A stretch of DNA of 6,741 nt from contig JAKAGP010000075.1 in NCBI GenBank assembly GCA_021825785.1, positions 1 through 6,741 of the forward strand, read 5' to 3'. Numbering within the stretch: the first letter of the stretch is position 1; every line of letters begins with the position of its first letter. Made by a program: the position numbers and the translations under genes. The notes under the pieces are model-generated. The model did no database searches. It was not told where the DNA came from and was given only the letters and a program-made list of their open reading frames with translations. This document shows positions 1 to 6,411 of the stretch, in pieces. The DNA is from Nitrospirota bacterium (GTDB lineage Bacteria > Nitrospirota > Thermodesulfovibrionia > Thermodesulfovibrionales > JdFR-88).

Positions 1-240
1 CGTCCATCGCAGGGTCATATACGGCACCAGGTGCACACCGTCCAAATGGGCCACGTCCGCACCCTGCCTTATCCATCCGTCCGTAAGCAGGTCCGGGATG
101 TTAGGCTGAGGGCCATGTGCGGGCACCTGCCACAGCAACTCCCCCCAGGTTGAGCCGGGATAACTGTCAATAGCTAAAGCCGGGGCCGCAAACCCCAGGC
201 AAAGGACAAAAACAGCCGCTAACAACTTCCTTGAAAACAT
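1..240 (-). CDS. Exported protein of unknown function, N-terminal 80 residues only (continues past the left edge)
   Basis: The frame is open from an ATG at 240 to the window edge, so the C-terminus is missing. Residues 1-23 are a classic Sec signal peptide: basic Ser-Arg-Lys, a hydrophobic core, then Ala-Pro-Ala-Leu-Ala with predicted cleavage before Ile24. The mature part starts IDSYPGSTWGELLW and later reads GWIRQGADVAHLDG and VPYMTLRWT, alternating polar and hydrophobic residues as in beta strands. No TPR helices are seen, so this does not look like the start of a BcsC porin. The start is well supported by a perfect ribosome binding site 7 bases upstream. It follows bcsZ on the same strand after 97 bases with no clear terminator, so it is probably the fourth gene of the cellulose operon and may act in the periplasm or outer membrane on the polymer. 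I do not recognise the family with confidence; a vague likeness to beta-rich C-terminal domains of NfrA-like exopolysaccharide outer-membrane proteins is a guess only. Confidence 0.8.
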   Translation of the reverse strand, partial: MFSRKLLAAVFVLCLGFAAPALAIDSYPGSTWGELLWQVPAHGPQPNIPDLLTDGWIRQGADVAHLDGVHLVPYMTLRWT

Positions 241-337
241 GTCGGTTCCTCCTTGCAGATCCTTAGTTCTTTATACCCGTTGGTTCCAGGACTTGCGGAC
301 ATCCGGGCCAATGGACCGCTTAATATAAAACAGTTTT
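241..337. other. Intergenic gap between bcsZ and the next operon gene
   Basis: These 97 bases separate the bcsZ stop codon from the next start. Apart from the ribosome binding site I see no convincing terminator hairpin or strong promoter, so read-through from the bcs operon is the simplest reading. Confidence 0.5.
248..254 (-). promoter_or_regulatory. Strong Shine-Dalgarno site for the left-edge exported protein
   Basis: The minus strand reads AAGGAGG, followed by 7 bases and then the ATG at 240. This full-length match at ideal spacing fixes the start codon. It suggests the gene is translated independently and well, unlike the coupled, weakly preceded bcsZ start. Confidence 0.85.
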
Positions 338-1378
338 TTATTTCCATTCCATAAGCGACAGCAGATAAAGGGAATTCGAGTAATAGCTGCCGCTCTCCAG
401 CTTGAGTTTTTGAGCCGCCTTTTGCTCGAGAATCCTTCCCAGTCCCGGTTCTCCCAACTGCCGGGCCGCCCTGGCATATACTGCGTAAAACCCGGCCGGC
501 GCATCATCCATTGAAAAAGTGTTATTTTCCAGGTCCACTTCCCTGGGGATGAACCCAAGGCATTTGTACAGGCCGATAAATTTTTTGAAGGGTGAAAGAC
601 CGGTTTTGTCCTTTTCCCACGCAAGGTAAAGCAGGACCCTTATGGCGCCGTAACCGTACACACTCCTTTTCCCGGTGGGCAGCGGGGCGCCGACCCGGTT
701 TACCGTCATCCAGTCAGGGGGCAATCCGAAAACAGTAAAGCGCGCCTTGCCTAGAAGCTTCATGCTGTCTCTGTAGACCCTGCTCCAGAACTGTTTATTG
801 TCAACTTCTCCGAAGATCCGGTACGCAGGCCATATGAAATATGACGGATTCATGACCAGGGCGTCATTGGATGAAAAACCGTAACAACCCGGCAGCACCA
901 GGAGCATTCCGTTTCGTTCTATGACAAGATGCTTTCTGATATCAGCGGCGATCGCGCGTCCGGCAGAAGCGTAGGAGGCATTGCGCCACTTCCTTCCGGC
1001 CAGCACGAGAGCATATGCGATGAGGGTGTCACCGTCGGTGGCGTTGTTAAGATCGATCGCGGCCCATTGCCCATCGGGCCGCTTCCCCCATTCCCATGCA
1101 AAAAGGCGGTCATTCTTTCTGACCTGGAGGTTGTTCTTTGTCCACCGCCATATCTTTTGGAAGGCCGGATAATCGTCAAAACCCTCCGCCAGGAGCATGG
1201 CGTATCCCTGGCCTTCAGAGGTGCTTGTTTTCCCCTGCTGCCGGTCAATATTCCTTCCGTCCGCCGAAATGAATTGCGCCTTATAGGCATCCCATTCTTT
1301 TTGAGGCGCCTTGGCTTCTGCGCGGCTCCATAATGAAAGGGCGGCCACTGCCAGGAGGAAAAAACTAAGCTTCTTCAT
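338..1378 (-). CDS. bcsZ: BcsZ-type periplasmic endo-beta-1,4-glucanase, glycoside hydrolase family 8; expected catalytic base Asp replaced by Gly
   Basis: This 346-residue protein (E. coli BcsZ is 368) belongs to glycoside hydrolase family 8, the endoglucanase of cellulose operons that trims or edits nascent glucan in the periplasm. Residues 1-22 form a signal peptide (MKK, hydrophobic core, Ala-Glu-Ala). The family landmarks appear in order: TSEGQGYAML with the general acid Glu55; NNATDGD with Asp115 or Asp117 matching the conserved active-site Asp116 of E. coli; LPG at 162-164; NPSYFIWP at 177-184; PPDWM at 220-224; and SYYSNSLYLL near the C-terminus. In the segment GYGAIRV (242-248), where E. 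coli has SYDAIRV with the proposed base Asp243, this protein has Gly244 (codon GGC, one base from GAC). It may therefore be catalytically weak, inactive or use another base. The start overlaps the end of bcsB by 14 bases and has only a weak AGAG-like ribosome site, which suggests translational coupling. Family assignment is very secure; activity is not. Confidence 0.93.
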   Translation of the reverse strand: MKKLSFFLLAVAALSLWSRAEAKAPQKEWDAYKAQFISADGRNIDRQQGKTSTSEGQGYAMLLAEGFDDYPAFQKIWRWTKNNLQVRKNDRLFAWEWGKRPDGQWAAIDLNNATDGDTLIAYALVLAGRKWRNASYASAGRAIAADIRKHLVIERNGMLLVLPGCYGFSSNDALVMNPSYFIWPAYRIFGEVDNKQFWSRVYRDSMKLLGKARFTVFGLPPDWMTVNRVGAPLPTGKRSVYGYGAIRVLLYLAWEKDKTGLSPFKKFIGLYKCLGFIPREVDLENNTFSMDDAPAGFYAVYARAARQLGEPGLGRILEQKAAQKLKLESGSYYSNSLYLLSLMEWK

Positions 1379-3599
1379 CGCTGTCTCTTTGGGCCCTCAT
1401 GGCCTTCAGTTTCAGATAAGCAAAACGGGTCAGCACGCCAAAGCTTCCTAAAAGCAATAAAAAGAAGAGCACGTCATGTTCGTAAATGAGGGCGTTCAGG
1501 CGGGGGAACAGGCCCAGGCCGCCCACATAGTAGGTCTCTCCGGTATCGAGGCCCACTATGCTCTTTTCCGGAGAGGAAGGGTCTAATACCACAAGTCCCC
1601 CGGTGCAGCGGCCCTGTACAGAAGGTTCCAGCAGAGCATCTGAGCCGTTATAAAGGGCCGGGCTGGAAATAGCGGTTAGCAGAAGGACCGATCTTCCGCT
1701 CTTATACGGAGATTCGAATTCCGCAAGGAACACCCATTGCCCTCCGGGTTCGCTCATTTCGCGGACCAGCGCCCTGATATCGGGCAACACCGGCCGGTTT
1801 TTGACCGGGGGGGGAAGGACCTTGCCTATTATGGCATCCAGGCGCGCGCTAAGAATGGTCTTTTCGCCGGAATAATCTTTAATGAGCGGGTAGGGGAGAA
1901 GGCCATCTTTGCCTATTTGTGCCGGCATGGCTTTCAATATTTTTTCCGGCAGGGTATTTACTGTGCCTACCGTTATGACATTGCGGCCGTCCCCTTTTGG
2001 CTCGCTGTAAGTAAGATGTATGCTATACCCCGGGAAACCGTCCTTTTGCGCGGCCATTGCAAGCAGGTTGATGGCTGCCGCGGCTGCGTATGAATTCTTT
2101 TCCGGAAGATACACAAGAGTATCTTTCATGCTTGCATCCTCAGTAAAAGGGAAACCGTCAATGGCGAACAGGTCGATGCGCGGCATGGCGGTCCAATTGG
2201 CCATCGAGGGGATCTGCACTGTTGAATCGTCAAAGAGGGTCAGGACAAGGTTGCCGGTCTGTATAAACTCGCAGCGGTGGGTAACCATCGGCGTCAGGAC
2301 GGGGGTGAACCTTACAGTGTTTTTCCCGGACCTGAAGAGACCGGCGGGGATGTCGATGCGGTAATCCGCGAACGTTGTCCCGCTCTGGTTGTCAAGATAT
2401 ATGGCCGACACGAACTTGCCGTTCACCGATACGTTCAGCACGCTGTCTTTTCGCATGCCGCCTCCGTAAGCCAGATGAAGTCCGAGACGCACATAGCTGT
2501 TTGACTGCGGCATGATGCCGTCAGGCAATTTTATGGAGATATCGCCGGGCTTGCATCCCATCCCTTGAAAGGTGGCAGTCTTGAAACCTATATCCCTGAA
2601 CGCATATTCATGTCCCGGGATCAGGACATCGTTTCCGGCGAGGGGATACAGGCGGGCTATGGCCACTTGCTGCACCCTCATGGATGGGGAGTCGGGAAGA
2701 GGAAAGGACAGGGATGCAAACGCCCGTGCGCTTTTTTTAAGCTGCTGCCCGCCGGAGCCCTGCACGGTAATGAGCGCGTGGGCGTCGTCGCCAGGCATAT
2801 GGAAAATATTGATGAGCGGGCCGCTGGCATTCAAATGTTTGTTTCCCGTTATGCGGGTAACAAAACTTTTATCGCCTATGACGATGTTGTCACATCCCGG
2901 CTTTAGCCCCCCGGAAAGGGAGAAATGTACGGGGCGGTAGTCAAACCGCACCGAAATCCCCATGGCGGCGATAGCGGCCGCTTCGATCTCCTCCCGCGAA
3001 AGGTCTTCCACTGCCAGGTTCACCTTGTCTGTACTGAATATGCGGGCGTCAAAAAGGAAATTGACCGCTGAAAGGGACAACGGTACGGTTTTCAGTGTAT
3101 AGTCGAAATCTATGGACGATCTGTCCAGCGCGAGGGTCGTCCATAGTTCAGGGGCGGTTGGGTCCTCGCAACTGTTTGTGTAATGCTGTGACACGCTGAA
3201 GCGGAGGTCGTCATAGCCTGGCTTCAGCAATCGCGCAGGCAGCAGGACCGAGACCTGTCCGCCGGGGGAAGACGAATCCAGCGTTATCTGGGTCAGTGGC
3301 CTTTCGTTGAGCCAGACAACCAGGCGCGAATTCTGCCTGATCAGTGCCGTGGAATTAACATATGAAAATTTCAGAACGGCCCTGTTGATCTTCCAGCGGT
3401 CCGGGATTGGGATTTTAACGGTGTAGCTGTCCTGAGCGCCATAAAGCTTTGTGGACACCACGGGAGCGAGCTTGGTTAAGTTGACGCTCATTTCGACAGC
3501 CTGGACGGGGAGCGGGAAAATAAGGAAAAGAGCTACCGCTCCGAGCAGAGGCCATATTTTTATTTTTAAGCGAAAGCGTATTTTTTCCATTTCTCCCAT
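1365..3599 (-). CDS. bcsB: BcsB, periplasmic membrane-anchored subunit of cellulose synthase
   Basis: This 744-residue protein has the family's usual length and architecture. BcsB binds BcsA, stimulates catalysis through its C-terminal membrane anchor and guides the emerging glucan through the periplasm. Residues 5-34 are a signal peptide with a basic start and a core ending Pro-Val-Gln-Ala. A long periplasmic region follows that fits the known alternation of carbohydrate-binding and flavodoxin-like domains, for example RLVVWLNERPL (92-102) and SVLNVSVNGKFVSAIYLD (386-403) as jelly-roll strands. Cysteines at 144, 236, 349, 443 and 665 could form disulfides. A single hydrophobic helix at about 708-728 (DVLFFLLLLGSFGVLTRFAYL) precedes a charged cytoplasmic tail. 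The start at 3599 is preferred over Met4 because GGAG lies 5 bases upstream, inside bcsA. The gene overlaps bcsA by 34 bases and bcsZ by 14. A run of eight C encodes the Pro-Pro-Pro at 596-598. Confidence 0.95.
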   Translation of the reverse strand: MGEMEKIRFRLKIKIWPLLGAVALFLIFPLPVQAVEMSVNLTKLAPVVSTKLYGAQDSYTVKIPIPDRWKINRAVLKFSYVNSTALIRQNSRLVVWLNERPLTQITLDSSSPGGQVSVLLPARLLKPGYDDLRFSVSQHYTNSCEDPTAPELWTTLALDRSSIDFDYTLKTVPLSLSAVNFLFDARIFSTDKVNLAVEDLSREEIEAAAIAAMGISVRFDYRPVHFSLSGGLKPGCDNIVIGDKSFVTRITGNKHLNASGPLINIFHMPGDDAHALITVQGSGGQQLKKSARAFASLSFPLPDSPSMRVQQVAIARLYPLAGNDVLIPGHEYAFRDIGFKTATFQGMGCKPGDISIKLPDGIMPQSNSYVRLGLHLAYGGGMRKDSVLNVSVNGKFVSAIYLDNQSGTTFADYRIDIPAGLFRSGKNTVRFTPVLTPMVTHRCEFIQTGNLVLTLFDDSTVQIPSMANWTAMPRIDLFAIDGFPFTEDASMKDTLVYLPEKNSYAAAAAINLLAMAAQKDGFPGYSIHLTYSEPKGDGRNVITVGTVNTLPEKILKAMPAQIGKDGLLPYPLIKDYSGEKTILSARLDAIIGKVLPPPVKNRPVLPDIRALVREMSEPGGQWVFLAEFESPYKSGRSVLLLTAISSPALYNGSDALLEPSVQGRCTGGLVVLDPSSPEKSIVGLDTGETYYVGGLGLFPRLNALIYEHDVLFFLLLLGSFGVLTRFAYLKLKAMRAQRDSDEEA

Positions 3600-6181
3600 A
3601 AGCTCTCCATCCCTCTTCCGGTATATTTTGCAACAACGGCCAATGTGGCCTGCATGTTCCGCCTGGCCCCTTTGGCCCCTTTAAAAAAAAGATAAAATAA
3701 CGCTATCGCAATGCGAGCCCTGGGGTCCTTCCTGTTTTGCCAGAAATTTTCCCACCTGGAACTATCGCCATACACGAAGGCGATTATTTGGCTTACGTCT
3801 TCCACGCTGTCCGTCTCAAAGATGCAACCCAGTTTCACGCCCCCGTCAGTTTGCTGGACCCGTTTGACGGTGACGGGAATGGAATACCGCACCCTGCAGA
3901 CACTGCCTGCGGATTCAGGAGGACATAGCCCTGGCCCGGATGCAAGTCCCCCGGCCATGGTGAGGCTGCCGTCCATGCCCGATCTGCGGGCATGAATACC
4001 GCTGGTTTCCTGCCCCGGTATGTTTCCCGCCACCGCAAATGCCGGTTCTGCCGCCACTGCTTCGCGCCTTTTCCTGATCAGGGCGGCCCGTCTGGCTTTA
4101 ATGGATGGGCGGTCTGAATAATTGCCTTCCGCGGACACCATCAGCCGTTCATTCACTCTGACAGGATGTTCTCCGTGAAGAAAGATACTTAATCCTCCCA
4201 GTGAAATGTCGTGGATATTGACATCCAGATCCGCTCCAGCGATCCGGGCCTTTGCTTTCTCCGTGGTCAGTATGCGGTGCTGTCTTCTTATCTGCCTCAG
4301 TTCGTACACAATGCCCAGGCATGACATGACAAGGAAAATGTTGAACAGGACCCACGCCAGACATGCCGCTATCGCCCCCCTTTGCATGGGATATTCGCTC
4401 CAGCGCGCCGCCGCTGCGGGCAGCCCCACCAGGGTCATGACCAGGATGATATAAAAGGGCACGGAAAGAAGGCTCAGATAATCGGAATCCAGGTTTTTGC
4501 CCTTGGGGGTGACCTTGAATTTAGGCGCTGACGGGTTCAAAATGGCGCCAATGATGGGGCCCACAAGGAAGATGCTCTGTACGGTCTCGAACAGCTCGGA
4601 GAAAAAGGGCCATCGCACCTCGCCGAACAGGTAGTTCGTTATGGCCATGGAGCAAAGCAGATGCGGCACGGCGTACACCAATATTTGCGCCGGCGATGCG
4701 TTATATATACCGAACCCGAAAAACAGATATACCAGGGGAGCTATGATGAAGATCGAGCGGGCCAGGCCAAAAAACCAGAAAAGGCAGTTGTTGGTGTAGC
4801 AAAGGCGCTGGTACCAGCTCAATCCTTTTTTGAAAAAAGGTTTTTTCAGCAGGAGTATCTGGATCATGCCCTGCGTCCACCTGCTCCTTTGTATCATGAA
4901 GTCCTCGAATGTGTCCGGGGAGAGTCCGCATATCATGGGTTTAAGCAGGTATGCGCTCCTGTATCCCTTTGCATGAAGGGAGAGCGCGGTTTCAGCGTCC
5001 TCGGTAATGGTGTCTCCGGAGATCCCTCCGGCTTCCTCCAGATGCTTTCGCCGCAGCAGGGCCGCCGAACCGCAGAAGAAAGAGGAATTCCAGAAGTCCA
5101 GTCCCGGCTGCACGGCACGGTAGAACATTTCGTTTTCGTTTGGCGCGTCATTATGGGTGCCGAGATTTTTTTCGATGGGATTTGGATTGATGAAAAAATG
5201 GGGCGTCTGCACAAGGAACAATTTTTCATCCTTGAGGAACAGACCGGCCGTGTTCTTTAGAAAATCCATGGTGGGCACATGGTCGCAGTCAAGGATGAGG
5301 ACCAGGTCCCCGGGTGAAGAAACAGTGCCCCAGTTCAGCCATTCGCCGCCAAGGGCTGTTTTTTCAGCATATGCCAGCCTGGTGCGCTGAAGGGCGTTAT
5401 TGAGATTGCCTGCCTTGGCATGCTCGTTCATCTCCCTGGTTATGTAATTGACACCCAACTCCTGCGCAATTTTTTTGAGCCGCGACGCCCTTTCATTTGC
5501 CGCCAGGGCCTGTGCCGCATCCGGGCTGTTTCGTTTCTGAATGGTCCCCCCGTCATCCAATATATAAATATTCAGTTTGTCAGCCGGGTAATCCATCTGG
5601 GAGCAGGAGGAAACGGTAATTTTGACCATTTCCTCCGGTTCGTTGTAAGTGGGAATAAATATGTCGACAATAGGCCAGAGGGCACGGTTTTCCGGCAGTT
5701 GGACCACTTTTCTTTTGAGGGGCCACAGATTAACGAACATACCGGAAAAATAAATAAGCGCGGAATACATTTCAGCGCCGTAAAGCAGCAGCATGGCGAT
5801 GGAGGCAAGGAATCCGGTATACGTGAGACTATAAAATGTCCGGAAAAAACAATAACGCAGTGTAATAAAAGCGGCTGTAAGCAGGATCAAAGTCCTGATG
5901 GGTTGTGTCTTGGCAGAAGGCAGACGCATGAGAACGAGCACCAGGCCCAGCAGCCCATAGCCCACCACGGCCTGCTGCAGAATGGTCAGATGAATATCTG
6001 CCGCATACAGGAAGACGCAAACACAGGCCGCCACGCACAAAATGCGCAGCATCCACGCCGGTTTGCCGTCCGGGACCTTCGGGCCAGACCCGTTTTCAGG
6101 GTCGCCTGAACGTATGAAAAACCGTCTTCGCGGAAGGCGGGGTACGGCATCCTTGGAGGTGGAAATACCCATTGAGATCAA
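3566..6181 (-). CDS. bcsA: BcsA, UDP-glucose-dependent cellulose synthase catalytic subunit with C-terminal PilZ (c-di-GMP) domain
   Basis: This inner-membrane family-2 glycosyltransferase polymerises UDP-glucose into beta-1,4-glucan and extrudes it. It has 871 residues. Four membrane segments (about 43-64, 68-86, 96-113, 120-148) precede the cytosolic catalytic domain: DIFIPTYNEP (173-182), LDDGG (208-212), HAKAGNLNNAL (254-264), DCD (298-300, metal/UDP site), FFCGSA (368-373), TED (393-395, catalytic base Asp395) and QRSRW (431-435, acceptor site). More membrane helices follow at about 466-490, 498-518, 568-590 and 603-624, with the gating-loop motif FKVTPK at 555-560. The PilZ domain keeps RRQHR (632-636) and DISLGG (658-663), so c-di-GMP binding is expected. 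A C-terminal amphipathic tail follows, as in E. coli BcsA. Two insertions are odd: about 20 residues at 267-289 and about 75 residues at 688-764 within PilZ. The start is uncertain: TTG at 6181 has GGAAG only 3 bases upstream, while ATG at 6172 has it 12 bases away. It is first in the operon. Confidence 0.97.
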   Translation of the reverse strand: MISMGISTSKDAVPRLPRRRFFIRSGDPENGSGPKVPDGKPAWMLRILCVAACVCVFLYAADIHLTILQQAVVGYGLLGLVLVLMRLPSAKTQPIRTLILLTAAFITLRYCFFRTFYSLTYTGFLASIAMLLLYGAEMYSALIYFSGMFVNLWPLKRKVVQLPENRALWPIVDIFIPTYNEPEEMVKITVSSCSQMDYPADKLNIYILDDGGTIQKRNSPDAAQALAANERASRLKKIAQELGVNYITREMNEHAKAGNLNNALQRTRLAYAEKTALGGEWLNWGTVSSPGDLVLILDCDHVPTMDFLKNTAGLFLKDEKLFLVQTPHFFINPNPIEKNLGTHNDAPNENEMFYRAVQPGLDFWNSSFFCGSAALLRRKHLEEAGGISGDTITEDAETALSLHAKGYRSAYLLKPMICGLSPDTFEDFMIQRSRWTQGMIQILLLKKPFFKKGLSWYQRLCYTNNCLFWFFGLARSIFIIAPLVYLFFGFGIYNASPAQILVYAVPHLLCSMAITNYLFGEVRWPFFSELFETVQSIFLVGPIIGAILNPSAPKFKVTPKGKNLDSDYLSLLSVPFYIILVMTLVGLPAAAARWSEYPMQRGAIAACLAWVLFNIFLVMSCLGIVYELRQIRRQHRILTTEKAKARIAGADLDVNIHDISLGGLSIFLHGEHPVRVNERLMVSAEGNYSDRPSIKARRAALIRKRREAVAAEPAFAVAGNIPGQETSGIHARRSGMDGSLTMAGGLASGPGLCPPESAGSVCRVRYSIPVTVKRVQQTDGGVKLGCIFETDSVEDVSQIIAFVYGDSSRWENFWQNRKDPRARIAIALFYLFFKGAKGARRNMQATLAVVAKYTGRGMESLWEKWKKYAFA
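3605..3608 (-). promoter_or_regulatory. Ribosome binding site deciding the bcsB start
   Basis: GGAG (continuing as GGAGAG) lies within the last codons of bcsA, 5 bases before the ATG at 3599. The alternative ATG three codons later has GGAGAA touching it with no spacer, so the upstream ATG is favoured. Confidence 0.6.
3884..4123 (-). other. Insertion within the BcsA PilZ domain (approximately residues 687-766)
   Basis: A normal PilZ barrel runs from the RxxxR/DxSxGG half straight into strands like VxVxRV..GGVKLGCIF. Here the strand RLMVSAEGNY is separated from YSIPVTVKRV by about 75 extra residues. The first part is basic and probably helical (KARRAALIRKRREAVAA), and the rest is Gly/Ser/Pro-rich and likely disordered. 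The reading frame is intact on both sides and both halves of PilZ are recognisable, so this is an in-frame insertion and not a frameshift. Boundaries are by eye against recalled E. coli and Rhodobacter BcsA. Confidence 0.65.
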
Positions 6182-6260
6182 TAACTTCCGATGATTAATG
6201 TTTTCATGTCCGGCCCCCGTATACCAAAAAAATTTATACCTAAAAACATTTATTAACGAA

Positions 6261-6288
6261 ATTATGTATGCCAGAATGGCAATGCCAA
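6261..6288 (-). promoter_or_regulatory. Candidate sigma-70 promoter for the bcs operon
   Basis: On the minus strand TTGGCA (6288-6283, 5 of 6 to TTGACA) is followed by a 16-base spacer and CATAAT (6266-6261, 5 of 6 to TATAAT). Transcription would begin near 6254, giving a leader of about 73-82 bases before bcsA. A second TATAAA at 6238-6233 lacks a good -35 and is less likely. This is pattern inference only. Confidence 0.45.
6269..6287. promoter_or_regulatory. Candidate operator: three alternating TGCCA/TGGCA half-sites
   Basis: The plus strand reads TGCCA (6269-6273), GAA, TGGCA (6277-6281), A, TGCCA (6283-6287). These form two overlapping perfect inverted repeats, one with a 3-base centre and one with a 1-base centre. 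They cover the -35 and spacer of the proposed bcs promoter, where a repressor or activator would act. The cognate regulator is unknown. Confidence 0.35.
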
Positions 6289-6411
6289 ATGTCCTTAATT
6301 TTTCATAGACTTTGTTTATATATCGGGAATTAACAGGAAAAACTTTAAAAAAACATCAGTAAAATTATTTATATATAAAATCTCTTTGAGGAGTCCTAGC
6401 CTGAAATATCC

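Larger units (their letters stand above)
6182..6411. other. AT-rich divergent intergenic region
   Basis: These 230 bases separate the bcsA start from the divergent plus-strand ORF and are clearly richer in A+T than the genes. They hold a good sigma-70-like promoter reading toward bcsA, three TGCCA half-sites and a nine-codon leader ORF (6178-6207, minus). On the plus strand TATAAA at 6374-6379 is a possible -10 for the divergent gene, but I find no matching -35. The AGGAG at 6389-6393 is 18 bases from the ATG at 6412, too far to be convincing. Confidence 0.6.

Noticed and set aside
271..624. A 117-residue minus-strand ORF overlapping the end of bcsZ
   Set aside because: It is an alternate frame over the conserved GH8 C-terminus with no signal or domain of its own.
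3884..4123. Frameshift or pseudogene explanation for the PilZ interruption in bcsA
   Set aside because: The same frame reads PilZ motifs before and after the insert with no internal stop, so an in-frame insertion is the simpler reading.
4661..6109. Long plus-strand ORFs of 199 and 229 residues (4661-5260 and 5420-6109)
   Set aside because: They lie antisense to bcsA, whose motifs are unmistakable across the whole stretch. Their translations show no domain features and are shadows of its codon use.
6255..6292. Possible sigma-54 promoter suggested by repeated TGGCA
   Set aside because: No GG-N10-GC pair occurs at any of the TGGCA copies on either strand.
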